64,000 nt of DNA from CALBPI01 sp045110335. GTDB lineage: Bacteria > Pseudomonadota > Gammaproteobacteria > Steroidobacterales > Woeseiaceae. Numbering within the stretch: the stretch's first letter is position 1; every line of letters begins with the position of its first letter. This document shows, in pieces, positions 24,059 through 32,809 of the stretch. The notes under the pieces were generated by a model, which was given only the letters and a program-made list of their open reading frames with translations, was not told the origin of the DNA and made no database searches. The stretch covers positions 62,001 through 126,000 of the forward strand of contig JBGCGB010000015.1 of the NCBI GenBank assembly GCA_045110335.1. Direction: 5' to 3'. The translations under genes and the position numbers were made by a program.

Positions 24059-25219
24059 ATGGCGCTTTTCGAATATTTCCCTAACTATATCTGGAATCTC
24101 TCAGTTGCTATTGCACTTGAGAATGGTGGCAAGATCGGCGAGATCGTTGACATGTGTCAACCAATCAAAGATGCGGCCGACAACGGTGAAGACGCGGGCA
24201 CGCCAGAATTTTTGAAAGAATGGGTCAAGAAGGCCGATACGCTCGTCGAGCTTGCAGACGAAGATATTGGCAACGGACGCGAATTTTCAGCTGGACCAAA
24301 GTTAAAGCGTGCCAGTATCTACTACGTAACGGCCGAACGCATGCAAGGCCAAGGTCATCCGGGTCGTATGGCGACGTTTAAGAAAGCGCTCGACGCATTC
24401 GCTAGAGGTACCCAGTACGCGCGTGACAACGTAGAACGTGTGGAAATACCGTACGCGTCTGGTAAGAAAATCTCAGGTCTGCTGACTAAAGCCGAAGGAG
24501 CAGGACCACATCCTGTCGTGATTTTTTGCAATGGCTTGGACAGCTGTAAGGAAATGCTTTGGCTCGGAGGTTTTCCGTACGCACTTGCGAAACGCGGCAT
24601 CAGCTGCTTGTGCGTGGATCAGCCCGGAACTGGCGAAGCATTGCGCCTGGAAGAATTGCCCGCCACTTATGCGAGCGAACAATGGGCTTCGGTTTGGGTC
24701 GACTGGCTTGAGCAGCAAGATTTTGTTGATCCAAAGCGCATTGGTATGACCGGCATTTCACTCGGCGGCCACTATGCACCGCGTGCGGTAGCGTTTGAGC
24801 CGCGGTTTGCGTCCGGTGCCTGCTGGGGCGCGAATCATAACTGGGCGGAAGTGCAGCAGAAGCGACTGAATCGCGAGGGCGAGAATCCTGTGCCCCACTA
24901 CTGGGCTCATGTCAGATGGGTTTTCGGTGCGAAGGACCAGGACGATTTCTTCGAAAAGGCCGAAGGGATGAACCTAAATGGTGTGATGGATCGCATTAAG
25001 GTGCCGTTCCTCGTGACACACGGCGCTCACGATCGACAGATCGACATTGCATATGCTCATCAGAGTTATGATCAACTGGTGAACTCGCCAAAACGCGAAT
25101 TGAAGATTTTTACTGAACGCGAAGGTGGCGTAGAGCATGTTGGCGCCGACAATATGTCCTTTGGTACTGAATATATCGCCGACTGGTTCGCTGAAACGCT
25201 TGGAGGTCACACCAGCTAG
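24059..25219 (+). CDS. alpha/beta hydrolase with N-terminal helical domain (C-C hydrolase-like)
   Basis: A 386-residue protein: ~125 residues of helices, then an alpha/beta hydrolase core. The triad is visible: Ser234 in GISLGG, Asp325 in HGAHDRQ, His360 in GVEHVGAD. The architecture and triad spacing resemble 2,6-dihydroxypseudooxynicotine hydrolase, which cleaves a C-C bond next to an aromatic ring, and the FrsA/DUF1100 relatives; that comparison is from memory. Next to a flavin hydroxylase, removal of an acyl side chain from a phenolic ring is a reasonable guess. Ester or lactone hydrolysis is the alternative. Confidence 0.78.
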   Translation: MALFEYFPNYIWNLSVAIALENGGKIGEIVDMCQPIKDAADNGEDAGTPEFLKEWVKKADTLVELADEDIGNGREFSAGPKLKRASIYYVTAERMQGQGHPGRMATFKKALDAFARGTQYARDNVERVEIPYASGKKISGLLTKAEGAGPHPVVIFCNGLDSCKEMLWLGGFPYALAKRGISCLCVDQPGTGEALRLEELPATYASEQWASVWVDWLEQQDFVDPKRIGMTGISLGGHYAPRAVAFEPRFASGACWGANHNWAEVQQKRLNREGENPVPHYWAHVRWVFGAKDQDDFFEKAEGMNLNGVMDRIKVPFLVTHGAHDRQIDIAYAHQSYDQLVNSPKRELKIFTEREGGVEHVGADNMSFGTEYIADWFAETLGGHTS

Positions 25220-25239
25220 TCTGGTCTGAGGAGGTCGTT

Positions 25240-26019
25240 ATGCCGCAAAGATTTGTCGATCTATCTATCCATCTCGAGAATGATGTCATATCGGATCCTC
25301 CGTTTTTGCGGCCGGAGATAACCTACCAAAAACACGCTGAAACCGTGAAAGAGGCGCGGCATTTTTTTTCGGGCGTCGAGGCAGAAGACTTTCCCGGCGG
25401 CGAGGGCTTTGCTGCTGCAGAATGGGTAACGCTAACGACCCATAACGGCACGCATCTCGATGCGCCATATCACTTCCATCCAACGATGAACGGCGGCGAA
25501 CGCGCCATTACGATTGACGAAGTGCCTCTCGATTGGTGTTTCCGTCCGGGCATCAAGCTCGATTTTACTAAGCTGCCGGACGGCCATGTTGTTACGGCTG
25601 CTGAAGTTGAAGCTGAACTCAAAAGAATTGCTGTTGAGATTCAGCCACTCGATATCGTTCTTGTAAACACAGCTGCGGGCAAGGCATTAGGCGACCCAAA
25701 TTTCGTCGACATTGGCTGTGGTATGGGATATGAGGCGACTATGTATTTGCTAGAGAAAGGTGTGCGCGTAACGGGAACGGATGCTTGGTCCTGGGATGCA
25801 CCGTTTTCCCACACCGCGAAGAAGGTTGAGGAGACAGGAGATACGTCACTTATCTGGGAAGGACACAAGGCTGGTCGAGATATTGGTTATTGTCATCTTG
25901 AAAAAATGCACAACCTTGAGGTTCTTCCGCCATCAGGATTCATCGTGAGCTGTTTTCCGCACAAGATTCGCGGAGCATCCGCAGGTTGGACACGTGCGGT
26001 TGCCATATTTGACGAGTAG
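25240..26019 (+). CDS. cyclase family protein (KynB-like metal hydrolase)
   Basis: A 259-residue member of the cyclase/arylformamidase-like family. The metal-binding signature HNGTHLDAPYHFHP lies near residue 68 and a further GTDAWSWDAP segment with Asp follows. The family includes kynurenine formamidase, isatin hydrolase and polyketide cyclases, all acting on amides, lactones or enols with Mn or Zn. GAGGAGG upstream fits a strong ribosome binding site. Within this operon it may open a lactone or cyclic imide formed after ring cleavage. Function beyond the family is not determined. Confidence 0.8.
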   Translation: MPQRFVDLSIHLENDVISDPPFLRPEITYQKHAETVKEARHFFSGVEAEDFPGGEGFAAAEWVTLTTHNGTHLDAPYHFHPTMNGGERAITIDEVPLDWCFRPGIKLDFTKLPDGHVVTAAEVEAELKRIAVEIQPLDIVLVNTAAGKALGDPNFVDIGCGMGYEATMYLLEKGVRVTGTDAWSWDAPFSHTAKKVEETGDTSLIWEGHKAGRDIGYCHLEKMHNLEVLPPSGFIVSCFPHKIRGASAGWTRAVAIFDE

Positions 26020-26028
26020 GGGGACTGA

Positions 26029-26991
26029 ATGAAGCTGGCTACGATTGATAATGGAACTCGGGATGGTGAACTTATTGTCGTAACGCGTGATGGCGATCGA
26101 TACTTAAGAGCCGAATGCGCTGCGACTATGCAAGAAGCTATAGATCATTGGCACGATTGCGCTCCGCGGTTGCAAGCATTAAGCGACAGTCTCGACAAGG
26201 GCGACGGCGAATCCGTGCGACCTTATGTATGCAGGGCGCCGTTGCCGCGCGCCTGGCAATGGCTGGACGGTTCGGCTTTTGATACGCACGGCGAACTGAT
26301 GCAGCGGGCTTTTAAGATGGATCCCATAGAGCACGAAAAGCCTCTGATGTATCAAGGTATGTCACATCAGTTTTACGGACCAGACGACGATGTGCCTTTC
26401 GTGAGTGAGGCCGATGGTATCGATTTTGAAGGTGAGTTCGGCGTCATCGTTGACGACGTCCCAATGGGAATCAGTGCAGAAGACGCGATGCATCACATCA
26501 AGCTTGTGGTTGTCATTAATGACTGGTCGCTACGCACATTAGCGCCGAAAGAAATGAAAACAGGCTTTGGCTGGGTACAAGCTAAGCCTGCCTGCTCGGT
26601 AGCACCATTAGCCGTTACTCCTGATGAGCTCGGAGGTGCCTGGTCGCGCGGCCGCGTCCACCTCAATCTTGAGATTCGCCGGAATGGCGAGTCGTTTGGG
26701 AATGCGCACGGCGGCGAAATGAGTGTCGGGTTCCATGAGTTGGTGGCACACGCTGCGGCTACTCGATCACTGTGTGCTGGCACCATTATCGGCTCAGGTA
26801 CCGTGTCAAATGAAAATTACCGCGAGGTTGGATCGTCCTGCATCAGTGAACGCCGAAGCATAGAGATGGTTGATGCTGGCGCCGCGGTTACACCGTTTAT
26901 GTCATTCGGCGATTCCATTTACATGGAAGCCAAGACCGCGGATGGGAGCACGCTGTTTGGCGCCATCAATCAGCGCGTTGTGCAGGCTTAG
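26029..26991 (+). CDS. fumarylacetoacetate hydrolase family protein, second copy
   Basis: A 320-residue FAH-family protein with a long N-terminal extension. The metal-binding Glu pair lies in IDFEGEFGVIVDDV near residue 132, followed by VVINDWSLR and TGFGWVQAKP, then SNENYREVG near the C-terminus. This layout fits the fumarylacetoacetase-like, not the 2-keto-4-pentenoate hydratase, branch. It lies 9 bp after the cyclase gene. It would split a diketo acid produced by the operon. It is clearly different from the 14100 family member. Confidence 0.82.
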   Translation: MKLATIDNGTRDGELIVVTRDGDRYLRAECAATMQEAIDHWHDCAPRLQALSDSLDKGDGESVRPYVCRAPLPRAWQWLDGSAFDTHGELMQRAFKMDPIEHEKPLMYQGMSHQFYGPDDDVPFVSEADGIDFEGEFGVIVDDVPMGISAEDAMHHIKLVVVINDWSLRTLAPKEMKTGFGWVQAKPACSVAPLAVTPDELGGAWSRGRVHLNLEIRRNGESFGNAHGGEMSVGFHELVAHAAATRSLCAGTIIGSGTVSNENYREVGSSCISERRSIEMVDAGAAVTPFMSFGDSIYMEAKTADGSTLFGAINQRVVQA

Positions 26992-26996
26992 ATCCG

Positions 26997-27473
26997 ATGC
27001 GACGAATTGTTACTGGGCATGATGATGACGGCAACGCCGTTATCCGCTCGGTCGACGAACTTAGGCTCAAAGGTATTCCGTCCGGTGACGCTGCCTTCGC
27101 GACCATCTGGAGTACTGCCGAGGTGCCCGTCGATCTCAATGACGAGACAGATGGAAGCCTTCGCGATGTCGGTCTGACGCTAAATGGTGGGTCAGTGCTT
27201 CGTGTAGTTGACATGCTGCCCGGCGGCGAGTCCCCAATGCACCGAACCAACAGTCTGGACTACGGTATTGTGATTTCGGGAGAAGTCGAGCTGGAACTGG
27301 ACGATGGCGCAATAGAGGTGTGTCGCGCCGGTGACGTTATTGTCCAACGCGGCACAATACATTTGTGGCGGAATACCAGCCCAAGCGAGCCGTGCCGAAT
27401 CGTTTTTGCATTGACGCAATCAGCGAGTGCTTACAAGCACAATGGCGTAACTCTCGAAGAAATAAAACCCTAG
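26997..27473 (+). CDS. small cupin-domain protein
   Basis: A 158-residue single cupin. The core has a SPMHRTNSLDYGIVISGEVEL motif-1 block and GDVIVQRGTIHLWRN motif 2, giving a His/Asp/His-type metal site that is incomplete relative to dioxygenase cupins (motif 1 has one His). It is too short to be a gentisate 1,2-dioxygenase, which is bicupin and about 340 residues. It may act as an isomerase or an auxiliary dioxygenase. It starts 5 bp after the FAH gene and ends 2 bp before the SDR gene, so it is translationally linked. Confidence 0.75.
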   Translation: MRRIVTGHDDDGNAVIRSVDELRLKGIPSGDAAFATIWSTAEVPVDLNDETDGSLRDVGLTLNGGSVLRVVDMLPGGESPMHRTNSLDYGIVISGEVELELDDGAIEVCRAGDVIVQRGTIHLWRNTSPSEPCRIVFALTQSASAYKHNGVTLEEIKP

Positions 27474-27475
27474 GT

Positions 27476-28252
27476 ATGTCCTCCGATGATCTCTTTAGTC
27501 TGAAGGGCAAAACGGTCATTGTCACCGGGTCGACGCGAGGAATTGGTGCGGCGATTGCTGAACAATTTTGTCGAGCCGGTGCTTCGTGTGTGATCAGCAG
27601 CGAAGATGTCGAAGACGTTAAAGCTGCGCGTGACCGCCTAAAGGACGCAGGTCACGTCGTAGCAGGCCAGGTTTGTGACGTCACGCAGGCCGACTCTCTT
27701 GCGGCCTTGGTCAATTCTGCCGTGGAAGAGTTTGGTCGACTGGATGTGCTCGTGTGCAATGCTGGAATAACCGGGCATGCGGGGTCCATCACGGACGTTG
27801 ACCCTGCGGACTATGGTCGCGTTTTCGATATCAATTTGCATTCAATGGTCACTCTCGCGAACCTCGCATATCCATACCTTCAAGTTCGCGGTGGCTCAAT
27901 TATTCTTATATCGAGTATTGCCGCATTACGTGGTAACGCCAGAATTAATGCCTATGCACTTGCTAAAGCAGGTGTCGCCCAATTGGCACGAAATCTGGCA
28001 GTCCAATGGGGGCCTGAGAACATCAGAGCTAACTCGATCTCACCTGGCCTTATTCGCACTGAATTGTCAGAGAGTTTACTTGAAGATACGGCGTTCATGG
28101 AACGTCGTATGCAAATGACACCGCTACGACGACCGGGGTCAGTGCAGGATGTTGCTGCAAGCGCACTTTATCTTGCGTCCGAAGCGGGGCGTTTTGTGAC
28201 CGGTCACAACCTCGTGGTTGATGGTGGCACGACCATTACGGACGGAAGTTAG
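27476..28252 (+). CDS. short-chain dehydrogenase/reductase
   Basis: A 258-residue classical SDR. It has the NAD(P) motif TGSTRGIG near residue 17, the NAG motif CNAGI near residue 93, the catalytic Ser in ISSIA, and Y-A-L-A-K as the YxxxK pair. It ends GHNLVVDGGTT, typical of the family. The ATG at 27476 follows the cupin stop by two bases; the open frame upstream overlaps the cupin and is not used. It would oxidise or reduce a hydroxy group of a pathway intermediate. The substrate is unknown. Confidence 0.85.
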   Translation: MSSDDLFSLKGKTVIVTGSTRGIGAAIAEQFCRAGASCVISSEDVEDVKAARDRLKDAGHVVAGQVCDVTQADSLAALVNSAVEEFGRLDVLVCNAGITGHAGSITDVDPADYGRVFDINLHSMVTLANLAYPYLQVRGGSIILISSIAALRGNARINAYALAKAGVAQLARNLAVQWGPENIRANSISPGLIRTELSESLLEDTAFMERRMQMTPLRRPGSVQDVAASALYLASEAGRFVTGHNLVVDGGTTITDGS

Positions 28253-28259
28253 CAAAGAC

Positions 28260-29180
28260 ATGCGAATTGTCGTTACAGGCGCCGGCGGTTTCGTGGGCAG
28301 CAGGCTGGTCAAAGCGTTGCCGGATCATGATGTTGTCGCACTCGATAATAGGCCGTGCGGCATACCGGACCTGCCGAACACCACGTCGATCGTTGGCGAT
28401 TTATCTGACGACGAGGTACAAGCGGCAGCATTCGCCAATGGCTGCGATGCCGTCGTGCATCTGGCGACGATACCGGGCGGAGCTGCCGAAGAAGACGTGG
28501 CACTTGCCAGACGCGTCAATGTCGATGCCACCATGGGACTGGTGGAAGCCGCTACGCGAGCGTGTAAACAGCCACGTTTTGTTTTCGCCAGCAGCATTGC
28601 CGTCTTCGGCGAGGATTTAGCCGCAAGCGTTGACGACACGACGCCATTGTCGCCGAAGCTGCTGTATGGCGGGCACAAGGCGATGATCGAACAGTGGCTG
28701 GCGACATGTAACCGGCGCGGGGACATCGATGCAATTTCGTTGCGAGTTTCCGGGGTCGTTGCCAGACCGAGAGGACCGTCAGGCATGAAATCAGCGTTTA
28801 TGAGTGACGTGTTTCATTCGATCAGTGCTGGTGAGGCGCTCGTGATGCCAGTCTCGGCAGGTGCCACAGTCTGGCTGACCTCCGTTTCGTGTGCTGTTCA
28901 AAATTTGGTGCATGGATTGACCGTGAATCTATCAAACGCATCATCGGGTCGCGCCGTTAACTTGCCGGCCCTGCGCATACGTCTTGGTGATCTAGTCGAC
29001 GAGATCGCGCGACAAACCAATCAATCCACCGCGTTGATTTCATACTCACCTGACGCAGAACTGCAGGCAGCGTTCGGAACGCTGCCTACACTTTCGACGC
29101 CTGCGGCTGATCGCCTTGGGTTTTCCAATGACGGTGACTTGTCGGCACTAGTAGCTCGAACGCTGGAGGAAATTACGTGA
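28260..29180 (+). CDS. NAD-dependent epimerase/dehydratase (extended SDR)
   Basis: A 306-residue extended SDR with the N-terminal TGAGGFVG NAD motif, a VVHLATIPGG strand, ASSIAVFG (catalytic Ser) and YGGHK (YxxxK). The arrangement is like D-erythronate dehydrogenase (DenD) relatives, which act on hydroxy acids. The ATG at 28260 is chosen because the Rossmann strand starts directly after it. It is 7 bp after the SDR and overlaps the P450 start by 4 bp. In this operon a hydroxy-acid dehydrogenase for a ring-fission product is plausible. Confidence 0.8.
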   Translation: MRIVVTGAGGFVGSRLVKALPDHDVVALDNRPCGIPDLPNTTSIVGDLSDDEVQAAAFANGCDAVVHLATIPGGAAEEDVALARRVNVDATMGLVEAATRACKQPRFVFASSIAVFGEDLAASVDDTTPLSPKLLYGGHKAMIEQWLATCNRRGDIDAISLRVSGVVARPRGPSGMKSAFMSDVFHSISAGEALVMPVSAGATVWLTSVSCAVQNLVHGLTVNLSNASSGRAVNLPALRIRLGDLVDEIARQTNQSTALISYSPDAELQAAFGTLPTLSTPAADRLGFSNDGDLSALVARTLEEIT

Positions 29181-30370
29181 CTAAACCTGCCAATTGTCCC
29201 GGAAGTGACCTCGATCCATTTGCGGTCGAATTTCTTGAGGACCCTTATCCTTACCACAATGAATTGAGGGAAGCGGGTCCCGTCGTCTGGCTCGAAAAAT
29301 ACGACATCTTCGCAATGGCGCGCTATCAACAGGTACGGACGGCGCTAAAGGATTGGGATACGTATTGTTCCAGTCGCGGAGTCGGACTAACCGATTTCGC
29401 CACAGAAGAACCGTGGCGACCGCCGAGCATTATTCTGGAGGCCGATCCGCCGCTGCATACGAAGACACGCAATGTGTTGATGAAAGTATTGTCCAAGCCT
29501 GCGTTGCAGTCATTGGGCAACGGTTTCAAAAAAACCGCTGACAAGCTGATCGATAGGCTTGTCGATACCGGTGAAATAGATGCTGTTCAGGAGATTGCCG
29601 AGGCGTTTCCGCTGAGCGTATTTCCCGACGCGATAGGACTGCGTAAAGATGGCCGAGAGAATTTGCTGCCATACGGGAATATGGCGTTCAACGCATTTGG
29701 TCCGCGCAATGAACTGTTCGAAAAATCCTTCACTAACGCCCAGCCGGTTGTGCAGTGGATTACGGACCAGTGTCAGCGGCATGCACTGGCGTCTGATGGC
29801 ATTGGTGCGCAGATATACAATGCGGCAGACGAAGGCACAATTACTGAGCAGGAAGCGGGTTTGTTAGTACGGTCGTTGTTAACCGCTGGTTTGGATACGA
29901 CAATTTTCGGCATTGGTGCGATGCTTTATTGTGTCGCCAGCTCTCCGGATCAATGGGACAAACTCCGTGAAGATCCGAAGCTTATTCGCGGTGCATTCGA
30001 AGAGGCGCTAAGATTTGTTTCGCCGGTGCAAACGTTCATGCGAACGACAACCCGGGCAGTTGATATCGACGGTGTTGAAATTTCTGAGGGCAAAAAGGTC
30101 GTGTTGTTTCTAGCGTCCGCAAATCGTGACCCACGGCAATGGGATGACCCGGATCGATTCGATGTTACGCGCAGGACATTAGGTCATGTGGGATTCGGCC
30201 ACGGCATTCACGTTTGTGTCGGCCAAATGCTTGCGCGTCTCGAAGCGCAAGCCTTGTTGACGTCGTTAGTTGAGAAGGTCTCTCGGATCGAGCTGTTAGG
30301 TAAGCCGACATGGCGACTTAACAACACGCTTCACGGAGTTGACCGATTACCCATACGATTGCATGCATAA
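29177..30370 (+). CDS. cytochrome P450, CYP199A-like (para-substituted benzoate demethylase)
   Basis: A 397-residue soluble bacterial P450. It has the I-helix AGLDTT (Asp240-Thr241), ExxR at 276-279 and the haem loop GFGHGIHVCVGQ with Cys347. From memory it closely matches Rhodopseudomonas CYP199A4 over most of its length (DPYP, CSSRGVGL-DF, EEPWRPPS-ILEADPP, SPVQTF-RTTTR, SANRDPR). The Arg232-Ser233 pair matches the residues that hold the substrate carboxylate there. CYP199A enzymes O-demethylate 4-methoxybenzoate to 4-hydroxybenzoate, which PobA in this window would take to protocatechuate. The GTG start overlaps the upstream gene. No ferredoxin or ferredoxin reductase gene is adjacent. Confidence 0.88.
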   Translation: MTKPANCPGSDLDPFAVEFLEDPYPYHNELREAGPVVWLEKYDIFAMARYQQVRTALKDWDTYCSSRGVGLTDFATEEPWRPPSIILEADPPLHTKTRNVLMKVLSKPALQSLGNGFKKTADKLIDRLVDTGEIDAVQEIAEAFPLSVFPDAIGLRKDGRENLLPYGNMAFNAFGPRNELFEKSFTNAQPVVQWITDQCQRHALASDGIGAQIYNAADEGTITEQEAGLLVRSLLTAGLDTTIFGIGAMLYCVASSPDQWDKLREDPKLIRGAFEEALRFVSPVQTFMRTTTRAVDIDGVEISEGKKVVLFLASANRDPRQWDDPDRFDVTRRTLGHVGFGHGIHVCVGQMLARLEAQALLTSLVEKVSRIELLGKPTWRLNNTLHGVDRLPIRLHA

Positions 30371-31676
30371 AACGCCAACAGCAATCATGGAACACTCACG
30401 CATGGGTGTTGCTCAGTGGACCGTCGTAATCGTGACAGTCTTGCTCAATGCCCTCGATGGATTTGACGTACTTTCGATCAGTTTTGCCGCACCTGGCATC
30501 GCGCTTGATTGGGGCCTCGATCAAGCGACGCTCGGTTGGATACTGGCGATGGAATTGATTGGAATGGGCGTAGGCTCACTGGGATTGGGTGTTATTGGTG
30601 ACAAAGCCGGGCGCCGCAACACCATACTCGCGTGCCTTGTCGCTATGACGGTCGGCATGTTCGGCGCAGGAGCCGCGACGAACATAACAGAATTGTTGGC
30701 TTGGCGTTCGCTAACCGGTCTAGGTATTGGCGGCATGCTGGCTGTAACGACTGCTGTCACTGCAGAGTTTGCCAATGGACGTTGGCGAAGTCTGGCGATG
30801 TCGTTGATGGTGATCGGTTACCCAATCGGCGGAGTTTTGGGTGGTGTGGCTGTTCAACAGATTCTCTCTAACGGAACATGGCACGGTATCTTTCACCTCG
30901 GGGGCTGGGCGACGGCGGCAATGATTCCTGTTGTTCTTTTGCTGATACCGGAATCGCCACTATTTCTGGATCGACAACGTAGACCGGATGCGTTGGCAAG
31001 AATAAATCGAGTTTTTGCACATTTTGGTCATGCTTCAGCAATAGAATTGACACCGGTCCTAGCGGCCGAGCTCAAGACTTCGGTCATGGATATTTTCAGG
31101 CCTCGCCTGCTGCGTACAACGCTACTAGTCACCACTGCGTATTTCGCCCTAATCATCAGTTTCTATTTCTTGGTGAAATGGGTACCCAAGCTTGTTGTTG
31201 ATATGGGTTTCGAACCCAGCCAAGCGGCCAGCGTTTTGATGTGGTTGAATGTTGGTGGTGTAACCGGCGGCGCCATCTTTGGGTTGCTCGCCACACGATT
31301 CCAACTCCGCAAAATTACGATCATCGTGTTGGTTGGTGCAGCCGCTATGATCGTCTGCTTTGGTCGTGTCGCGGACGACTTCACTGCGCTGACCATCGTT
31401 GTTGCATGTGGCGGCTTTTTTACGAACTCAGCAATTTGCGGTATGTATTCAATCTTTGCGAATGTCTTTCCAACGCAGGTTCGCTCGACGGGAACAGGGT
31501 TTGCGATCGGCGTGGGACGAGGCGGGGCTATTTTGGCACCTATCGGCGCAGGATACCTGTTGCAAGCTGGTTTTAGCCTACAATCTGTCGCGTTGATTAT
31601 GGCAGTCAGTGCGCTGCTAGCTGCGACACTTTTGTTTTTCCTTAAGGAGCGCTCGGCAATTTCGGCACGCGTATAG
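30363..31676 (+). CDS. MFS aromatic acid:H+ symporter (AAHS family, PcaK/BenK-like)
   Basis: A 437-residue permease with about 12 membrane helices. It has the AAHS helix-1 signature DGFDVLSISFAAP, and GVIGDKAGRRNT between helices 2 and 3. The family imports benzoate, 4-hydroxybenzoate and similar acids across the inner membrane. The ATG at 30363 overlaps the last codons of the P450 gene by 8 bp; a second ATG at 30387 is also possible. It closes the third operon and would supply the P450 and PobA with substrate. Confidence 0.85.
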   Translation: MHKTPTAIMEHSRMGVAQWTVVIVTVLLNALDGFDVLSISFAAPGIALDWGLDQATLGWILAMELIGMGVGSLGLGVIGDKAGRRNTILACLVAMTVGMFGAGAATNITELLAWRSLTGLGIGGMLAVTTAVTAEFANGRWRSLAMSLMVIGYPIGGVLGGVAVQQILSNGTWHGIFHLGGWATAAMIPVVLLLIPESPLFLDRQRRPDALARINRVFAHFGHASAIELTPVLAAELKTSVMDIFRPRLLRTTLLVTTAYFALIISFYFLVKWVPKLVVDMGFEPSQAASVLMWLNVGGVTGGAIFGLLATRFQLRKITIIVLVGAAAMIVCFGRVADDFTALTIVVACGGFFTNSAICGMYSIFANVFPTQVRSTGTGFAIGVGRGGAILAPIGAGYLLQAGFSLQSVALIMAVSALLAATLLFFLKERSAISARV

Positions 31677-31793
31677 TGAGTCGTAACGCATCGCGTGCGA
31701 AACGCTAGCACATTCACGCAGCTTCAAGTTGCGCATGGGATACGACCGGGTTTTAACCGTTGCTGGCCTACACAGTTGCCGTTGTTTGGGTCG

Positions 31794-32807
31794 CTATTGA
31801 TCGCATAGCTTTTTAATCATTCTACGACTGTGTTGGCCACCGGCGTCGATATCTAGATTGACAGGTCGCCTGTCCGAGTGACGTAGCAGACTCTGTTGTT
31901 GCGCTTCGAGAATGTCAACGTCCTGTGCAAATATCTTGCGTTGGCCTTCGCGAATTCGGTCAGTCAATTCGGCATCGTCCTGTTGAAAATCACGCGCCAT
32001 ACCCCAGAAATACCAACAGCTATGTTCGGTCTCGGGTGTGATGAAGTCGACAACCAAACCGGTTATTCCTTGCGACCGGTCGCCATCTGGCGCGCCGGTT
32101 CCGGCTGCCGCTACTCCCACGTCAATGTGTACGTTTGATGGTGCATGAAAACGGCAGATCTGCCAGCGGTCGACAGGCTCTGTTGAGCCAAACAGTCCCG
32201 CCCAAAATGGCGGCGGAGTGATGTTCAACATCCATCGAGTCACAGTGACTACACCGTCGACAATGGAAACGTCGGGTTTTGCTTCGTCGATTTCCGATTG
32301 CCCGATGCTCTCCGGGTGCACATAGGTTTCATGGGATAAATCCATCAGATTGTCGATGAGCAAACGATAGTCGCAGTCAATTCGATAAACGCCACCGCCA
32401 TAGGCCCAGTCTCCACCTTCCTTCCAGGGCATGTCCGGTAGCAGCGATTCGTTGGCAGAATCAGCATCGCCAATCCAGAGCCAAACGTAGCCATATCGTT
32501 CAGCCACCGGATACTTTTGTACGCCCTTGATTCGGGAGGCCCTCGGCTGGTTGGGCATCGATGCACAATGTCCATCGCGGTTGACGAGCATGCCGTGGTA
32601 GCCGCAGCGGATACCACCGTCTTCGCAGTGGCCTTTCGAAAGTGGCAGGCCTCGGTGCGGACAGAAATCTTGTAGTGCGATAGCGACACTCTCTGTTGTC
32701 CTGAAAAGAACAACAGCGTTATCGCAAATGACTCTGCCCAATGGTTCGTTGCCGAGCTCGTGGGAGGTTGCCGCGACATACCAGAAATTTTGAGGATATT
32801 TTGCCAT
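31794..32807 (-). CDS. vanillate O-demethylase oxygenase subunit-like Rieske protein
   Basis: A 337-residue Rieske oxygenase. The cluster ligands are Cys49/His51 (CPHRGLPLSKG) and Cys68/His71 (CGYHG); the iron site NLMDLSHETYVHP gives Asp156, His159 and His164. The opening FWYVAATSHEL and the NLMDLSHETYVH block are typical of VanA, which converts vanillate to protocatechuate plus formaldehyde. Its neighbours pobA and lig genes fit a protocatechuate feeder. VanB, the usual adjacent reductase, is missing. It starts 2 bp after pobA and is the last gene of the ligJABC-pobA operon. Without a biochemical test the exact methoxybenzoate is uncertain. Confidence 0.82.
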   Translation of the reverse strand: MAKYPQNFWYVAATSHELGNEPLGRVICDNAVVLFRTTESVAIALQDFCPHRGLPLSKGHCEDGGIRCGYHGMLVNRDGHCASMPNQPRASRIKGVQKYPVAERYGYVWLWIGDADSANESLLPDMPWKEGGDWAYGGGVYRIDCDYRLLIDNLMDLSHETYVHPESIGQSEIDEAKPDVSIVDGVVTVTRWMLNITPPPFWAGLFGSTEPVDRWQICRFHAPSNVHIDVGVAAAGTGAPDGDRSQGITGLVVDFITPETEHSCWYFWGMARDFQQDDAELTDRIREGQRKIFAQDVDILEAQQQSLLRHSDRRPVNLDIDAGGQHSRRMIKKLCDQ

Positions 32808-32809
32808 GT

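Noticed and set aside
26997..27473. Gentisate 1,2-dioxygenase
   Set aside because: The protein is a single cupin of 158 residues, less than half the size of gentisate dioxygenases, and its metal motif is incomplete.
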